Shown here one piece after another: positions 35,490 to 43,932 of a stretch of 64,000 bases of DNA; within the stretch, counting starts at the first letter, position 1; each line of letters begins with the position of its first letter. The notes under the pieces are model-generated. The model worked only from the letters and a program-made list of their open reading frames with translations, had not been told where the DNA came from and did no database searches. Position numbers and translations under genes: made by a program. Source of the DNA: Microbacterium sp. (GTDB lineage Bacteria > Actinomycetota > Actinomycetes > Actinomycetales > Microbacteriaceae); the NCBI GenBank assembly GCA_029239635.1, contig JARBUN010000018.1, positions 1 through 64,000 of the forward strand. Reading direction: 5' to 3'.

Positions 35490-35894
35490 ATGAGAGCCGG
35501 ACGCATCACCACCGCCCGCCGACAACGGGGCGTCTTCGTCGCGACGGGGATCGGTGCGGGGCTCGTCGTCCTCATCGCCCTGGGGCTGTTCCTGCCGCTC
35601 GTCGGCTTCCTCGCCGGCACGACCGCCTCGACCGCGGGGCTCATCCCCTTCCCCGCGCTGAGCGTGACCCTCGTGACGCTGATCGGCGCCGCCCTCGCCG
35701 CGGGGCTCCTTCTCCTCGCGCTCACCCGCCGTCGCACCGGCTTCGCGATCGTGTGGGTGGTGCTCGCCGTCGTCGTCGCGCTCGCGGTGACGGTGTTCCC
35801 GGTGGTGGCCGTGGCATCCGGGTCCGCGGAGCGCGCCTCGGACGTCGGCCCGATCCTCGGCGACCTGTGGAGCCGGCTGACCGGTCAGGTCTGA
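35490..35894 (+). CDS. Small integral membrane protein
   Basis: The 134-aa protein starts at ATG 35490, with GGGGAG 6 nt upstream. Three membrane helices are clear: VFVATGIGAGLVVLIALGLF, SVTLVTLIGAALAAGLLLLAL and GFAIVWVVLAVVVALAVTVF. A short hydrophobic stretch lies between the first two, and the C-terminus is polar. No family was recognised. Its stop is 4 bp from that of the convergent MFS gene. Confidence 0.75.
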   Translation: MRAGRITTARRQRGVFVATGIGAGLVVLIALGLFLPLVGFLAGTTASTAGLIPFPALSVTLVTLIGAALAAGLLLLALTRRRTGFAIVWVVLAVVVALAVTVFPVVAVASGSAERASDVGPILGDLWSRLTGQV

Positions 35895-35898
35895 GCCG

Positions 35899-37227
35899 TC
35901 AGCGAGGCAGCTTGTCGATCCCGCCGACGTGGCGGATCGTGCGTCCGCGCTCGACCGCGATCGCGATCCCGCCGAGGAGCCACAGGGGCACCTGCATGAG
36001 GAACGCCCAGCGGAAGGCATCCAGAGAGTAGGTGTCGGGGGTGCCCGCGCCCTGCACGTCCATCGCGATGCCGATGAAGAGGATCGCGAGGAGCGCCGCG
36101 AGGAACCCGCCGCCGTTCACGATGCCCGTCGCGGTGCTCAGCCGGTGGCTCGGCGTGAACGTGCGCGCGTGGTCGAACGCGATCATCGACGCGGGGCCGC
36201 CGGTCGACAGCGCGAACATCAGCACGATCAGCAACCACACCGGTGCCGGTCCCGGCCAGACGATGACGACGATCCAGACCGCGGCCTGGAACACCACGGT
36301 CGGCAGCACCAGCCAGCGCGAGCGCCGCGTCGGATGCCGGCTCGACAGCGCACCGATCACCGGACCGCACAGGATGCCGAAGAACACGAGCGTCGTCATG
36401 ATGAGCGACGCGGTGGCCGGCGCCAGCCCCTCCCCCGCGGTGAGGAACGGGAAGCCCCACAGCAGCATGAACGCGGTGCCCGCGAACGGCGTGGCGAAGT
36501 GCGACCAGAAGCCCAGTCGTGTGCCGGGGTGCGCCCACGACTCGCGGAAGCCCTGCCGGAGATCGGCCGAGGACTTCACGACGCGGATCGCGCCCGTCTG
36601 CGTGTCGACGGAGGTGTCGACGGGGTCGGCACGGCGTTCGGGAGGGCGGTTGCGGATGATCACGTACGTCAGCACGCCGAAGAGCACACCGAGACCGGCC
36701 ACGCTGCCGAACGCGACGCTCCAGCTCGTCGCGTGCAGGAGGGCGGCCAGCGGCACGACGGCGATGATCTGCCCGAACTGACCGATGATCCCGGTGAGCT
36801 GCACGAGCAGGGGCGCCCGCTGGGCCGGGAACCACGTGGCGATCACGCGCAGCACGCTCGGGAAGATCGCCGCGTCTCCGGCTCCGATGAGGACACGGGC
36901 CAGGATGCCGATCCCCACCGCGTCGGCGGATGCCATGACGAGCTGGCCCGCGGCCATCAGCAGCATGCCGATCGCGATGATCGGGCGCGCGCCGAACCGG
37001 TCGAGGAGCAGGCCCACCGGGATCTGCATCGCGCCGTAGACGAAGAGCTGGATCACGGCGAACATCGACAGCGCCGAGGCGTCGGCGTGGAAGCGGGTGG
37101 CGGCGTCGACGCCCACGGCCGAGAGCGAGGTGCGGTTCACGATCGACACGACGTACGCCAGGAGACCGACGCCCCACAGCAGCCACGTGCGCCACCCGGG
37201 GCGGTCGAGGCGCAGGGTGTCGGTCAC
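35899..37227 (-). CDS. MFS transporter
   Basis: The 442-aa protein starts at GTG 37227, 6 nt after TAGCCT (leaderless). It has twelve predicted helices. The motif-A loop is VGLLLDRFGARPII after helix 2, and helix 4 is in the ARVLIGAGDAAIFPS region, typical of the anion:cation/nitrate-type and sialate-like MFS branches. A central loop of about 40 residues lies near 200-240 (NRPPERRADPVDTSVD). No binding-site identity can be drawn from the sequence. The neighbouring TetR gene lies 67 bp away in the same orientation but controls the divergent oxidoreductase more plausibly. Confidence 0.88.
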   Translation of the reverse strand: MTDTLRLDRPGWRTWLLWGVGLLAYVVSIVNRTSLSAVGVDAATRFHADASALSMFAVIQLFVYGAMQIPVGLLLDRFGARPIIAIGMLLMAAGQLVMASADAVGIGILARVLIGAGDAAIFPSVLRVIATWFPAQRAPLLVQLTGIIGQFGQIIAVVPLAALLHATSWSVAFGSVAGLGVLFGVLTYVIIRNRPPERRADPVDTSVDTQTGAIRVVKSSADLRQGFRESWAHPGTRLGFWSHFATPFAGTAFMLLWGFPFLTAGEGLAPATASLIMTTLVFFGILCGPVIGALSSRHPTRRSRWLVLPTVVFQAAVWIVVIVWPGPAPVWLLIVLMFALSTGGPASMIAFDHARTFTPSHRLSTATGIVNGGGFLAALLAILFIGIAMDVQGAGTPDTYSLDAFRWAFLMQVPLWLLGGIAIAVERGRTIRHVGGIDKLPR

Positions 37228-37233
37228 GCATCC

Positions 37234-37239
37234 AGGCTA
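37234..37239 (-). promoter_or_regulatory. -10 box TAGCCT, leaderless MFS gene
   Basis: It lies six bases before GTG 37227. Confidence 0.6.
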
Positions 37240-37294
37240 TCCGCGTCCACCGACATCGGTCCGCCCGCGAGCTCACGCCGAGCGACGGACACGC

Positions 37295-37870
37295 TCAGGA
37301 GGGAAGCGGGCTGCCGAGCACGCCGGACATGCGCTCGCGGACCTCGTCGAGATGCCGGGTCAGCGGCATCCCGCCCTCGTCCGCCAGCCAGCGCTCGAGG
37401 GCGGTCTGCAGCAGTTCGACGGTGACACCCGCCACCACGCGCGACGTGAGCGGATCGCTCCCCCGCTCGGCGCAGCCCGCGCGGATCGCCTCGCGCAGGT
37501 CGGCCTGCTTCTGCAGATCGCGTTCCCGAAGGGACGGCTCGGCGTCGATGATGCGACGCGAGGCCGCCATCTGATCGCGCCGCGGTTCGAATCTCTCCAC
37601 GGCGAGCGCCCGCAGCCCCGTCCAGGCGATCGCGAACGCGGGAGCGGCGGGCGGCGCGGCGCGGAGCATCGCCGTCGCCCGGGAGGGGATCTCGTCGTCG
37701 CCGAAGAACACTTCGCGCTTGTCGCTGAAGTGGCGGAAGAACGTCCGTCGGGTCACGCCGGCGCGCTCGACGATGTCGGGCACGGTCGTCGCGCCGAAAC
37801 CGCGCTCCTCGAACAGCTCCAGGGCGGCGGCACGGAGCCGCTCTCTCGTGTCGGGGGCCCATCTCGCCAT
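37295..37870 (-). CDS. TetR/AcrR-family transcriptional regulator
   Basis: The protein is 191 aa from ATG 37870, chosen because TATGCT lies 7 nt upstream and the DNA-binding domain begins at residue 10. The helix-turn-helix is ATTVPDIVERAGVTRRTFFR followed by HFSDKREVFF, the standard TetR recognition segment. The ligand-binding helical domain ends in RERMSGVL. It is divergent from an MDR oxidoreductase. Two near-identical palindromes lie between them, so it very probably represses that gene and itself. The inducer is unknown. Confidence 0.93.
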   Translation of the reverse strand: MARWAPDTRERLRAAALELFEERGFGATTVPDIVERAGVTRRTFFRHFSDKREVFFGDDEIPSRATAMLRAAPPAAPAFAIAWTGLRALAVERFEPRRDQMAASRRIIDAEPSLRERDLQKQADLREAIRAGCAERGSDPLTSRVVAGVTVELLQTALERWLADEGGMPLTRHLDEVRERMSGVLGSPLPS

Positions 37871-37877
37871 GCCGTCG

Positions 37878-37883
37878 AGCATA
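37878..37883 (-). promoter_or_regulatory. -10 box TATGCT, leaderless tetR-like gene
   Basis: It lies seven bases before ATG 37870 on the minus strand, next to operator A. Confidence 0.6.
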
Positions 37884-37885
37884 GG

Positions 37886-37906
37886 TGATGTCACGAGGTG
37901 TCATCA
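37886..37906. promoter_or_regulatory. TetR-type operator A (TGATGTCAC-GAG-GTGTCATCA)
   Basis: The palindrome has 9-nt arms around GAG with one mismatch pair. It lies immediately upstream of the regulator's -10 box. Confidence 0.75.
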
Positions 37907-37910
37907 GGTC

Positions 37911-37916
37911 TATAGT
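37911..37916 (+). promoter_or_regulatory. -10 box TATAGT of the MDR oxidoreductase gene, embedded between operators
   Basis: TATAGT precedes ATG 37953 by 36 nt and overlaps the left edge of operator B. The leader carries GGAAAGG as ribosome binding site. Confidence 0.55.
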
Positions 37917-37938
37917 GAAGACACTTCGTGTCATCACT
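37914..37938. promoter_or_regulatory. TetR-type operator B (AGTGAAGACAC-TTC-GTGTCATCACT)
   Basis: The arms are 11 nt with one mismatch. The core GACAC-n3-GTGTC matches operator A, and the centres are 30 bp (about three turns) apart. It covers the -10 and start site of the divergent gene. Confidence 0.78.
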
Positions 37939-37952
37939 GCGGAAAGGCCTCG

Positions 37953-39071
37953 ATGTCCACCCACGCTGCGGCGATCATGCCCGCACCCCGCGCCCGCCTG
38001 ACCGCGACGACCCTGCCCACCCCGACGCCCGCGCCCGACGAGGTCCTCGTCCGGGTGCGGGCGGTCGCGGTCAATCCCGTCGACTGGGTGATCCAGGGCA
38101 CCGGCCGGGTCACGTATCGGTGGCTGCGCACTCCGGCCGTCCTCGGCTCCGACGTCGCGGGGGAGGTCCTCGCGATCGGAGCGAACGTCACGCGCTTCCG
38201 CGTCGGTCAGCGGGTCTTCGGCCTCGCAACGGGTACCGACCGCGGGCGCGATCCGCTCCGCGAGGGCGCGTTCCAGGATGCCACCGTGCTCAGCGAGCGG
38301 CTGACGGCGGCGACACCGGCGGCGCTCTCCGACGAGGAGGCTGCCGTGCTCCCCCTGGGGGTGTCGACCGCGGCGTGCGCGCTGTTCCAACCCGCCCACC
38401 TGGGGCTTCCTCTTCCCTCGGCCGAGACCGCGGGGGACTCCGCCGGCGTCGTGGTGGTCTGGGGAGGTTCGAGCAGCGTCGGGATGAACGCCATCCAGCT
38501 GGCGCGCGCCGCCGGGTACGACGTCGTCAGCACCGCTTCTGCACGCAACGCCGACCTCGTGCGGTCGCTCGGGGCCGACGCCGTCGCCGACCACCGCTCC
38601 CCCACGGCCGTCGACGACCTCGTCGCCGCGATCGGCTCCCGCACCGTCGTCGGCGCCGTCGCGCTCGGCGCGGGGTCGGCGGACGCGTGCATCGACATCC
38701 TCGCGCGGACGGGCGGCACCCGACTCGCCCTGGCCAGCACCCCGTACTCGCTGGCGGGCCTGGTCGGCCGACGCCGCCTGTTCCCCGCGATGGTTCCGGT
38801 GTTCTCGCGGATCGGGCTCGCGACGGCCCGATCCATGCTGCGCGCCCGACGCCGTGGCATCCATGCCGCATTCGTGTGGGGAAGCAGCCTGCGCGACGAT
38901 GACCTCGGGCCGCGGCTCTGGGGCGAGGTCGTGCCCCGGCTCCTGGCCGACAGGAGCCTGCGCGCCCTCCCCGAGCCGACGATCGTCGGCACCGGACTCG
39001 AGGCCGTTCAGAACGCCCTCGATCAGCAGCGGGCGGGCGTCTCGGCGCGCAAGATCGTGGTCCGGCTCTGA
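37953..39071 (+). CDS. Zinc-independent MDR-family NAD(P)-dependent oxidoreductase (quinone-reductase-like)
   Basis: The protein is 372 aa. The N-terminal GroES-like domain reads LPTPTPAPDEVLVRVRAVAV, NPVDWVIQGTG, LGSDVAGEVLAIG. The Rossmann domain has VVVWGGSSSVGMNAIQLARAAGY, a variant of the AGGVG cofactor loop. Catalytic-zinc ligands (GHE) are absent, as in quinone reductase/enoyl reductase-type members. Such enzymes reduce electrophilic quinones or enones with NADPH. Control by the divergent TetR protein fits an inducible stress or detoxification role. Confidence 0.9.
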   Translation: MSTHAAAIMPAPRARLTATTLPTPTPAPDEVLVRVRAVAVNPVDWVIQGTGRVTYRWLRTPAVLGSDVAGEVLAIGANVTRFRVGQRVFGLATGTDRGRDPLREGAFQDATVLSERLTAATPAALSDEEAAVLPLGVSTAACALFQPAHLGLPLPSAETAGDSAGVVVVWGGSSSVGMNAIQLARAAGYDVVSTASARNADLVRSLGADAVADHRSPTAVDDLVAAIGSRTVVGAVALGAGSADACIDILARTGGTRLALASTPYSLAGLVGRRRLFPAMVPVFSRIGLATARSMLRARRRGIHAAFVWGSSLRDDDLGPRLWGEVVPRLLADRSLRALPEPTIVGTGLEAVQNALDQQRAGVSARKIVVRL

Positions 39072-39121
39072 TCGCAGCCGAAACGGGACGGGGCGTGGTC
39101 GGAGACCTCACCCGGGCACGG

Positions 39122-39127
39122 CAGAAT
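39122..39127 (+). promoter_or_regulatory. -10-like CAGAAT, leaderless purU
   Basis: It lies six bases before ATG 39134 and decides that start over upstream codons in the same frame. Confidence 0.45.
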
Positions 39128-39133
39128 GGTCCG

Positions 39134-40015
39134 ATGGTCTCCGCGAGCCCCCATCTGCAGCCCGATCACGCGTGCCTCATCGTCCACGGCAGCGACACCC
39201 CCGGCATCATCGCCGCGGTGTCGGCGCTCATCGCCCGCCAGGGCGGCAACATCGTCGCCTTCGACCAGTACTCCGACGACCCGCGCGGGGGCGCGTACTT
39301 CCAGCGGGTCGTGTTCTTCCGCCCCGACCTCGCCGCCGCCTTCCCCGAGATCGAGGCCGACCTGGCCCAGACGCTCGGCGACGGCTTCGAGCTGGAGTGG
39401 ACGCTCACCGACCTCTCCACGCCCAAGCGCATGGCGATCCTCGCCTCCAAGCAGGACCATTGCCTCCTCGACCTGCTGTGGCGTCACCGACGCGGCGATC
39501 TGCCCGTCAGCATCCCCATGGTCGTGTCGAACCACACCACCGCGGCCGAGGACGTGCGCTCGTTCGGCGTCCCCTTCTTCCACGTTCCGTCGACCCCCGG
39601 CCCCGACAAGTCGGCATCCGAGGCGCGCATTCTCGAGCTGCTGGTCGGCAATGTCGATTTCGTCGTGCTCGCGCGGTACATGCAGATCCTCTCGCCCGAC
39701 TTCCTCGAGAAGATCGGGGTGCCGGTGATCAACATCCACCACTCGTTCCTCCCGGCCTTCATCGGCGCCGAGCCGTACAAGAAGGCCAAGCAGCGCGGGG
39801 TCAAGCTCATCGGCGCGACCTCGCACTACGTCACGAGCGACCTCGACGAGGGTCCGATCATCGAGCAGGACACCGTGCGCGTCACCCACGCCGATTCGGC
39901 CGCCGAGCTCGCGCGCCGGGGCGCGGATGTGGAACGTCAGGTGCTCTCGCGCGCGGTCCTGTGGCACGCCGAGGACCGCGTCATCCGCCACGGCAACCAC
40001 ACGATCGTCTTCTGA
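39134..40015 (+). CDS. purU: Formyltetrahydrofolate deformylase
   Basis: The protein is 293 aa. An N-terminal ACT domain (CLIVHGSDTPGIIAAVSALI) is followed by a formyl-hydrolase domain: VSIPMVVSNHTTAAED, ARYMQILSPDFLEKIG and VINIHHSFLPAFIGAEPYKK. The catalytic Asn/His are in the last segment and the Asp is in SHYVTSDLDEGPIIEQD. It converts 10-formyl-THF to THF plus formate, balancing one-carbon pools and feeding PurT. The fold and length are those of PurU rather than PurN because of the ACT domain. It is monocistronic by layout. Confidence 0.95.
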   Translation: MVSASPHLQPDHACLIVHGSDTPGIIAAVSALIARQGGNIVAFDQYSDDPRGGAYFQRVVFFRPDLAAAFPEIEADLAQTLGDGFELEWTLTDLSTPKRMAILASKQDHCLLDLLWRHRRGDLPVSIPMVVSNHTTAAEDVRSFGVPFFHVPSTPGPDKSASEARILELLVGNVDFVVLARYMQILSPDFLEKIGVPVINIHHSFLPAFIGAEPYKKAKQRGVKLIGATSHYVTSDLDEGPIIEQDTVRVTHADSAAELARRGADVERQVLSRAVLWHAEDRVIRHGNHTIVF

Positions 40016-40026
40016 CGCGGGCCTCG

Positions 40027-40132
40027 CGCCGGTCACCCTCGGCGCATCGCCGAGAACGCCGGTGATTCGCGAGGCCGCACGCGTTTGCGCGGAGAAGCAT
40101 GCGGCCTCGGCGAACGCGTGCGGTCTCGGCGA
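40027..40132. repeat. Nested inverted repeats between convergent purU and gntR genes
   Basis: The outer pair is TCGCCGAGA (40027-40035)/TCTCGGCGA (40124-40132). The inner pair is CCGCACGCGTT (40075-40085)/AACGCGTGCGG (40113-40123). A further TCGGCGA copy lies between. It could fold as a cruciform or act as a bidirectional terminator, though no T-tract is present. No gene lies in the 166-bp gap. Confidence 0.7.
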
Positions 40133-40181
40133 CGCGCTCCGGCAGCTCGCCGCAGACGCGTCCCCGTGGCGGCAGCGGAAG

Positions 40182-40937
40182 TCAGGGGCTGAGGTGATGC
40201 GCGCCGTCGGGAAGACGCCGGCGGCGCCACGACCCGAGGATGTGCTCCTCCATCGCCACGCGGGCGGCGGCCGCGTCGCCCGCCTCGATCGCCTCGAACA
40301 CGCGCTCGTGTTCGGCGAGGGTGCGCGGCACGGCGTCGACGGGGTTGTTGCCGTCCCATCGGGCGCTCTGGCGCGGGCGCACGAAGAACGATCGCGCGAT
40401 GGTCGCCGCGATCTGGTTCTTGGATGCCGCCATCACCGACAGGTGGAACTGCATGTCGGCCTCGAGGAACGCGGGGTTGTCGTCCTGCAGACGCCGCATG
40501 TCGTGCAGGTGCCCCTGGATCTGCCCGACCGACTCGGGGCTTCCGGTGGCCGCGACCTCACCGGCCATGACGCCCTCGAGCGCCGCGCGCACCACACTGA
40601 CCTCGTCGAGCACGCCGAGCGACTCGTCGTGGCGCACGAGGGAGTCGAACACCAGCGGGTCGAGCACGTTCCAGTCGTTGAAGGGGCGCACGCGCGTACC
40701 GCGGCCCTGGGCCACCTCGACGAGCCCCTTCTCCTGGATCCGCTTGACGCACTCGCGGATGACCGTGCGGCTGACGCCGAACTCGTCGCACAGGGCCTGT
40801 TCGGGCGGGAGGTACTCCCCGACCGCCATCGCGCCCGTGACGATCAGCTCCACGAGCTCCTCGAGGACCCGAGCCCCGATCCGGTCGATCTGCCCGCGCT
40901 TCGGCACCCCGGCGCGAGGCTCGGGGGCGGGAAGCAT
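40182..40937 (-). CDS. GntR-family regulator, FadR/FCD type
   Basis: The protein is 251 aa from ATG 40937 (TAGAGT 7 nt upstream). The winged helix near residues 30-75 contains LPPEQALCDEFGVSRTVIRE. The FCD effector domain has the metal-binding Asp and His residues: ADMQFHLSVMAASKN, AEHERVFEAIEAGDAAAA and MEEHILGSWRR. It is encoded last after the sugar-acid uptake and dehydratase genes, which makes it the probable repressor of that operon. A perfect TTGGTACCAA site, of the type FCD regulators bind, lies before the substrate-binding-protein gene. Confidence 0.92.
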   Translation of the reverse strand: MLPAPEPRAGVPKRGQIDRIGARVLEELVELIVTGAMAVGEYLPPEQALCDEFGVSRTVIRECVKRIQEKGLVEVAQGRGTRVRPFNDWNVLDPLVFDSLVRHDESLGVLDEVSVVRAALEGVMAGEVAATGSPESVGQIQGHLHDMRRLQDDNPAFLEADMQFHLSVMAASKNQIAATIARSFFVRPRQSARWDGNNPVDAVPRTLAEHERVFEAIEAGDAAAARVAMEEHILGSWRRRRLPDGAHHLSP

Positions 40938-40944
40938 GGAGAGC

Positions 40945-40950
40945 ACTCTA
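40945..40950 (-). promoter_or_regulatory. -10 box TAGAGT of the gntR gene, formed in part by the upstream stop codon
   Basis: It lies seven bases before ATG 40937. The TAG of this box is the stop codon of the dehydratase gene (40948-40950). Confidence 0.6.
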
Positions 40951-42108
40951 CTCCGCCCGCCGCTCCACGTTCCGGCGGACGCCGAGTTCCAACCCGGTCC
41001 GACTGTCGCGCACGTGAGGGCCTCTCTCACCGCCCCAGACGAAGTCCGCCGCCCCGTCGTGAAGCGCTTCGTCCACGACGATCCCCCCGCCGGGACGGTC
41101 GCCCAGCACGAGTCCGCCGTCCGCCACCTCGTAGTCGACCGTGACCCCGGCCGGCATCTGCGGCGTGGTGACCTCGGTCAGCAGGTGGTTGGGGATCGCC
41201 GTCGCCACGGCCATGGTCGACGGGTTCGAGGTCATCCCGATGGGGCTCACGGGCAGGTCGCGTGCGTGGGCCGCCACGGCCACCCGCAGCGAGTGCGTGA
41301 CCCCCCAGACCGCCGCCGCCTGGACGATGTCGACGGCCTCCGCGTCGAAGAGCTGCCTATACTGCTCGAGCCCCGTGAGGTTCTCGCCCGTCGCGACGGC
41401 CGGGGAGATGGCATCCCGCAATCGGCGCATACCGGACGCGTCCCACCGCCGCAGCGGTTCCTCGACCCACGCGATCTCGACGCTCTGCTCGAGGTGCTGG
41501 ATGTAGCGGATGGCCTGCGGGAGGTTCCACGACTCGTTCGCGTCGAGCATCACGAGCGGTTCGTCGGTCGCCTCGCCGAGCACGTCGCGGACGAGCGCGA
41601 GGCGCTCGGCGTCGTGGCGGTAGTTGCGTCCCCCCTTCAGCTTCGCGGCGGTGAAGCCGCGGTCGCGCATCGACGCGTAGAACTCGGCGAGCCCCGCCGA
41701 GTCGAGGGCGATGTCGAGCCCCGACGCGTAGCCCGGGACGAAGCGGTCCCGGCCCCCGAGCAGGCGCCACAGCGGTTCGCCGAGGGCTTTCGCCTTGATG
41801 TCCCAGAACGCGCTGTCGAGCGCTCCGATGCCCCCGAACACGGCGCCGCCGTGCCCGTTCTTGAACATGCGCGCGATCATGCGGTCGTACAACCACGACG
41901 TCGCGCGCGGGTCCTCCCCCTCGACGGCCTCGAAGAGCTGCGGGATGCCGTCGTGCATCCCCATCCCGACCCCCTCGATGCCCTCGTCGGTCTCGACGAT
42001 GACCAGCGGCAGGGCCGTGACACCCGAGGCGATGTAACCGTTGACATCGCCGACCGGGCGCCCCCAGTCGAGCGTGGTGTTGACCAGGCGGTATCCCGTG
42101 ATCTTCAT
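40948..42108 (-). CDS. Enolase-superfamily sugar-acid dehydratase (mandelate racemase/muconate lactonizing type)
   Basis: The protein is 386 aa. Superfamily residues are visible: the Lys-containing segment TAAKLKGGRNYRHD (K-x-K replaced by KLKGG), metal ligands in VMLDANESWN, WVEEPLRRWD and ATGENLTGLEQY, and a C-terminal segment VSPIGMTSNPSTMAVA. Members dehydrate aldonic or aldaric acids to 2-keto-3-deoxy acids. The ABC genes upstream supply the substrate, so an imported sugar acid or sugar-derived acid is likely. I cannot tell which. The gene is 31 bp downstream of the permease and the last metabolic gene of the operon. Confidence 0.85.
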   Translation of the reverse strand: MKITGYRLVNTTLDWGRPVGDVNGYIASGVTALPLVIVETDEGIEGVGMGMHDGIPQLFEAVEGEDPRATSWLYDRMIARMFKNGHGGAVFGGIGALDSAFWDIKAKALGEPLWRLLGGRDRFVPGYASGLDIALDSAGLAEFYASMRDRGFTAAKLKGGRNYRHDAERLALVRDVLGEATDEPLVMLDANESWNLPQAIRYIQHLEQSVEIAWVEEPLRRWDASGMRRLRDAISPAVATGENLTGLEQYRQLFDAEAVDIVQAAAVWGVTHSLRVAVAAHARDLPVSPIGMTSNPSTMAVATAIPNHLLTEVTTPQMPAGVTVDYEVADGGLVLGDRPGGGIVVDEALHDGAADFVWGGERGPHVRDSRTGLELGVRRNVERRAE

Positions 42109-42139
42109 GACTGAACCTCTTCCCCCCGGGTGACCGGGG

Positions 42140-43045
42140 TCATTCCTTCGTCCCGCCCGCCGTCATTCCTTCGACGAGGAACCGCTGCGAGAACAGGAAC
42201 ACGATGAGGATCGGCGCGATGGACACGATCGTGGCCAGCGCCATCACCGGCAGATCGAGAGTGACGGATGCCGATGAGGTGGGGTTGAACAACGGCACAT
42301 TCGACAGCAGCTCGGCGAGCCCCACCTGGATGGGCGCCTTGCGGCCGGGTTCCATCACGAAGGGGAGGAAGTAGTTGTTCCAGTTGCCGACGAGGTTGAA
42401 GAAGCCGACCAGCGCGATCACGGGCGTCGCGAGAGGGAGGGCCACGGAGCGGAAGACCCGCAGCTCGCTCGCGCCGTCGATCCGCGCGGCGTTCAAGAGA
42501 TCCTGCGACACGCTCGTCGTGAAGTAGATGTACGTGAGATACACCCCGAACGGGAAGAACGAGAACGGCAGGATGACGGCCCACGGGGTGCCGACGAGCT
42601 TGAGCGCACTCATCTCGAGGAACACCGGCAGCACGAGGGCGGTGTTGGGGATGAGCATGACCACGAGCGTCAGGATCAGCAGCAGCCCGCGGAAGCGGAA
42701 CCTCGTCATGGCGAGCGCGTACCCCGCGGGGATCGTCACGATGAGGGTGATGACGAGGGCCACTCCGGTGTAGAGCGCGGCGTTGCCGGTCCACTGCCAG
42801 ATGATGCCGTTCTGGAACTCGCTCAGCCGCGCCCAGTTGTCGGCGATCGTGGCGAAGGAGCCGAAGGAGAACGGCGGTTGGCCGGTCAGCTCGGTCGACG
42901 ACTTCGTCGGCGCCAGCAGGAGCCAGACGATCGGCATCCCGAAGACGAAGACGAAGACCAGGATGACGACGGTGACGAGAGCCTTCCCCAGGAAGGCCGC
43001 AGGGGTCACCGTGCGCGCGGTCGCGCGGGACTTAGTCGCGTTCAA
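42140..43045 (-). CDS. Carbohydrate ABC transporter permease, MalG-type
   Basis: The 301-aa protein starts at TTG 43045, with AGGAGG 5 nt upstream, 14 nt inside the 3' end of the preceding permease gene. It has six helices, the first from VTVVILVFVFVFGMPIVWLL. The cytoplasmic EAA loop is LLNAARIDGASELRVFRSVA followed by LPLATPVIALVGF. With the other permease it forms the channel of a CUT1-type importer. No ATPase gene is present in the operon, so a shared MsiK-type ATPase elsewhere is implied, as is common in actinobacteria. Confidence 0.92.
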   Translation of the reverse strand: MNATKSRATARTVTPAAFLGKALVTVVILVFVFVFGMPIVWLLLAPTKSSTELTGQPPFSFGSFATIADNWARLSEFQNGIIWQWTGNAALYTGVALVITLIVTIPAGYALAMTRFRFRGLLLILTLVVMLIPNTALVLPVFLEMSALKLVGTPWAVILPFSFFPFGVYLTYIYFTTSVSQDLLNAARIDGASELRVFRSVALPLATPVIALVGFFNLVGNWNNYFLPFVMEPGRKAPIQVGLAELLSNVPLFNPTSSASVTLDLPVMALATIVSIAPILIVFLFSQRFLVEGMTAGGTKE

Positions 43046-43907
43046 AGAGTCCTCCTCGGAAGACGAAGAAGGCCGCAAGACCGGCGGCGACGAGCAGCAG
43101 CATGAGCGAGATGGCCGCCGAGCCGTTGAAGTCGTTCTGGCGGAAGGCGTAGAGGTAGGCGACCTGGTTCAGGGAGTAGTCGAGACCGACGACGCCCTTG
43201 CTGGCCTGCGAGAGCACGCGCGGTTCGACGAAGAGCTGCGTGCCGGCCGCCAGCGACATGACGGCCATGTACGAGATCCACTTGCGCAGCAGGGGGATCT
43301 GGATGTACCAGGCGGTCGCGATGGGGCCGGCGCCGTCGATGCGGGCGGCCTCCATGACCTCGACGTTGATGTTGTTCAGGGCGCCGTACATGATGACGAT
43401 CCAGCCACCGGCACCGGCCCAGAACGCGATGACGGTGAAGACGACCGGGAGGTTGCCCTCGTTGCCGACGACGTCGACGAAGGTGTTGAAGCCCAGCGCG
43501 CGGAGGAGCCCGCTGACCGGGCTGACGGTCGGGTCGAGCATGAAGAGCCACAGCAGCACGCTCGACGCGCCGGCGAGCGCGCCCGGGATGTAGAAGATGA
43601 AGCGCGACGCCGACGACAGCCACCGCACCCGGATCGCATGCACGATCACCGCGAGGATCACGACGATGATCACGAGGCTGGTCAGCCAGATGGCGATGAA
43701 GGCGGCGACGTGGCCGACGGCGGGGAGGAACCGATAGTCCTGCACCGTCTTGAGGAAGTTGTCGAAGCCGACGAAGGCTCCGTCCTTGGTGAACGCCAAG
43801 TACGCGGCGTAGAGGGTCGGCAGGATGCCGAACGCCAGGAGCAGGACGACGTATCCGCTGACCATCAGGTAGCCGAACGTCGACTGGGCTCGACGCAGAG
43901 AGAGCAT
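43032..43907 (-). CDS. Carbohydrate ABC transporter permease, MalF-type
   Basis: The protein is 291 aa from ATG 43907; a GTG two codons upstream (43913) is an equal candidate. Six or more helices begin with FGYLMVSGYVVLLLAFGILP. The EAA loop is VMEAARIDGAGPIATAWYIQ followed by IPLLRK. The GGLFERD end overlaps the next permease. It pairs with the MalG-type permease in a CUT1 importer. It lies downstream of the substrate-binding protein, separated by a 73-bp gap that contains a strong hairpin likely to reduce its expression relative to the binding protein. Confidence 0.9.
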   Translation of the reverse strand: MLSLRRAQSTFGYLMVSGYVVLLLAFGILPTLYAAYLAFTKDGAFVGFDNFLKTVQDYRFLPAVGHVAAFIAIWLTSLVIIVVILAVIVHAIRVRWLSSASRFIFYIPGALAGASSVLLWLFMLDPTVSPVSGLLRALGFNTFVDVVGNEGNLPVVFTVIAFWAGAGGWIVIMYGALNNINVEVMEAARIDGAGPIATAWYIQIPLLRKWISYMAVMSLAAGTQLFVEPRVLSQASKGVVGLDYSLNQVAYLYAFRQNDFNGSAAISLMLLLVAAGLAAFFVFRGGLFERD

Positions 43908-43932
43908 GCTCACGTCCGTTCTCAGGGGGAAG

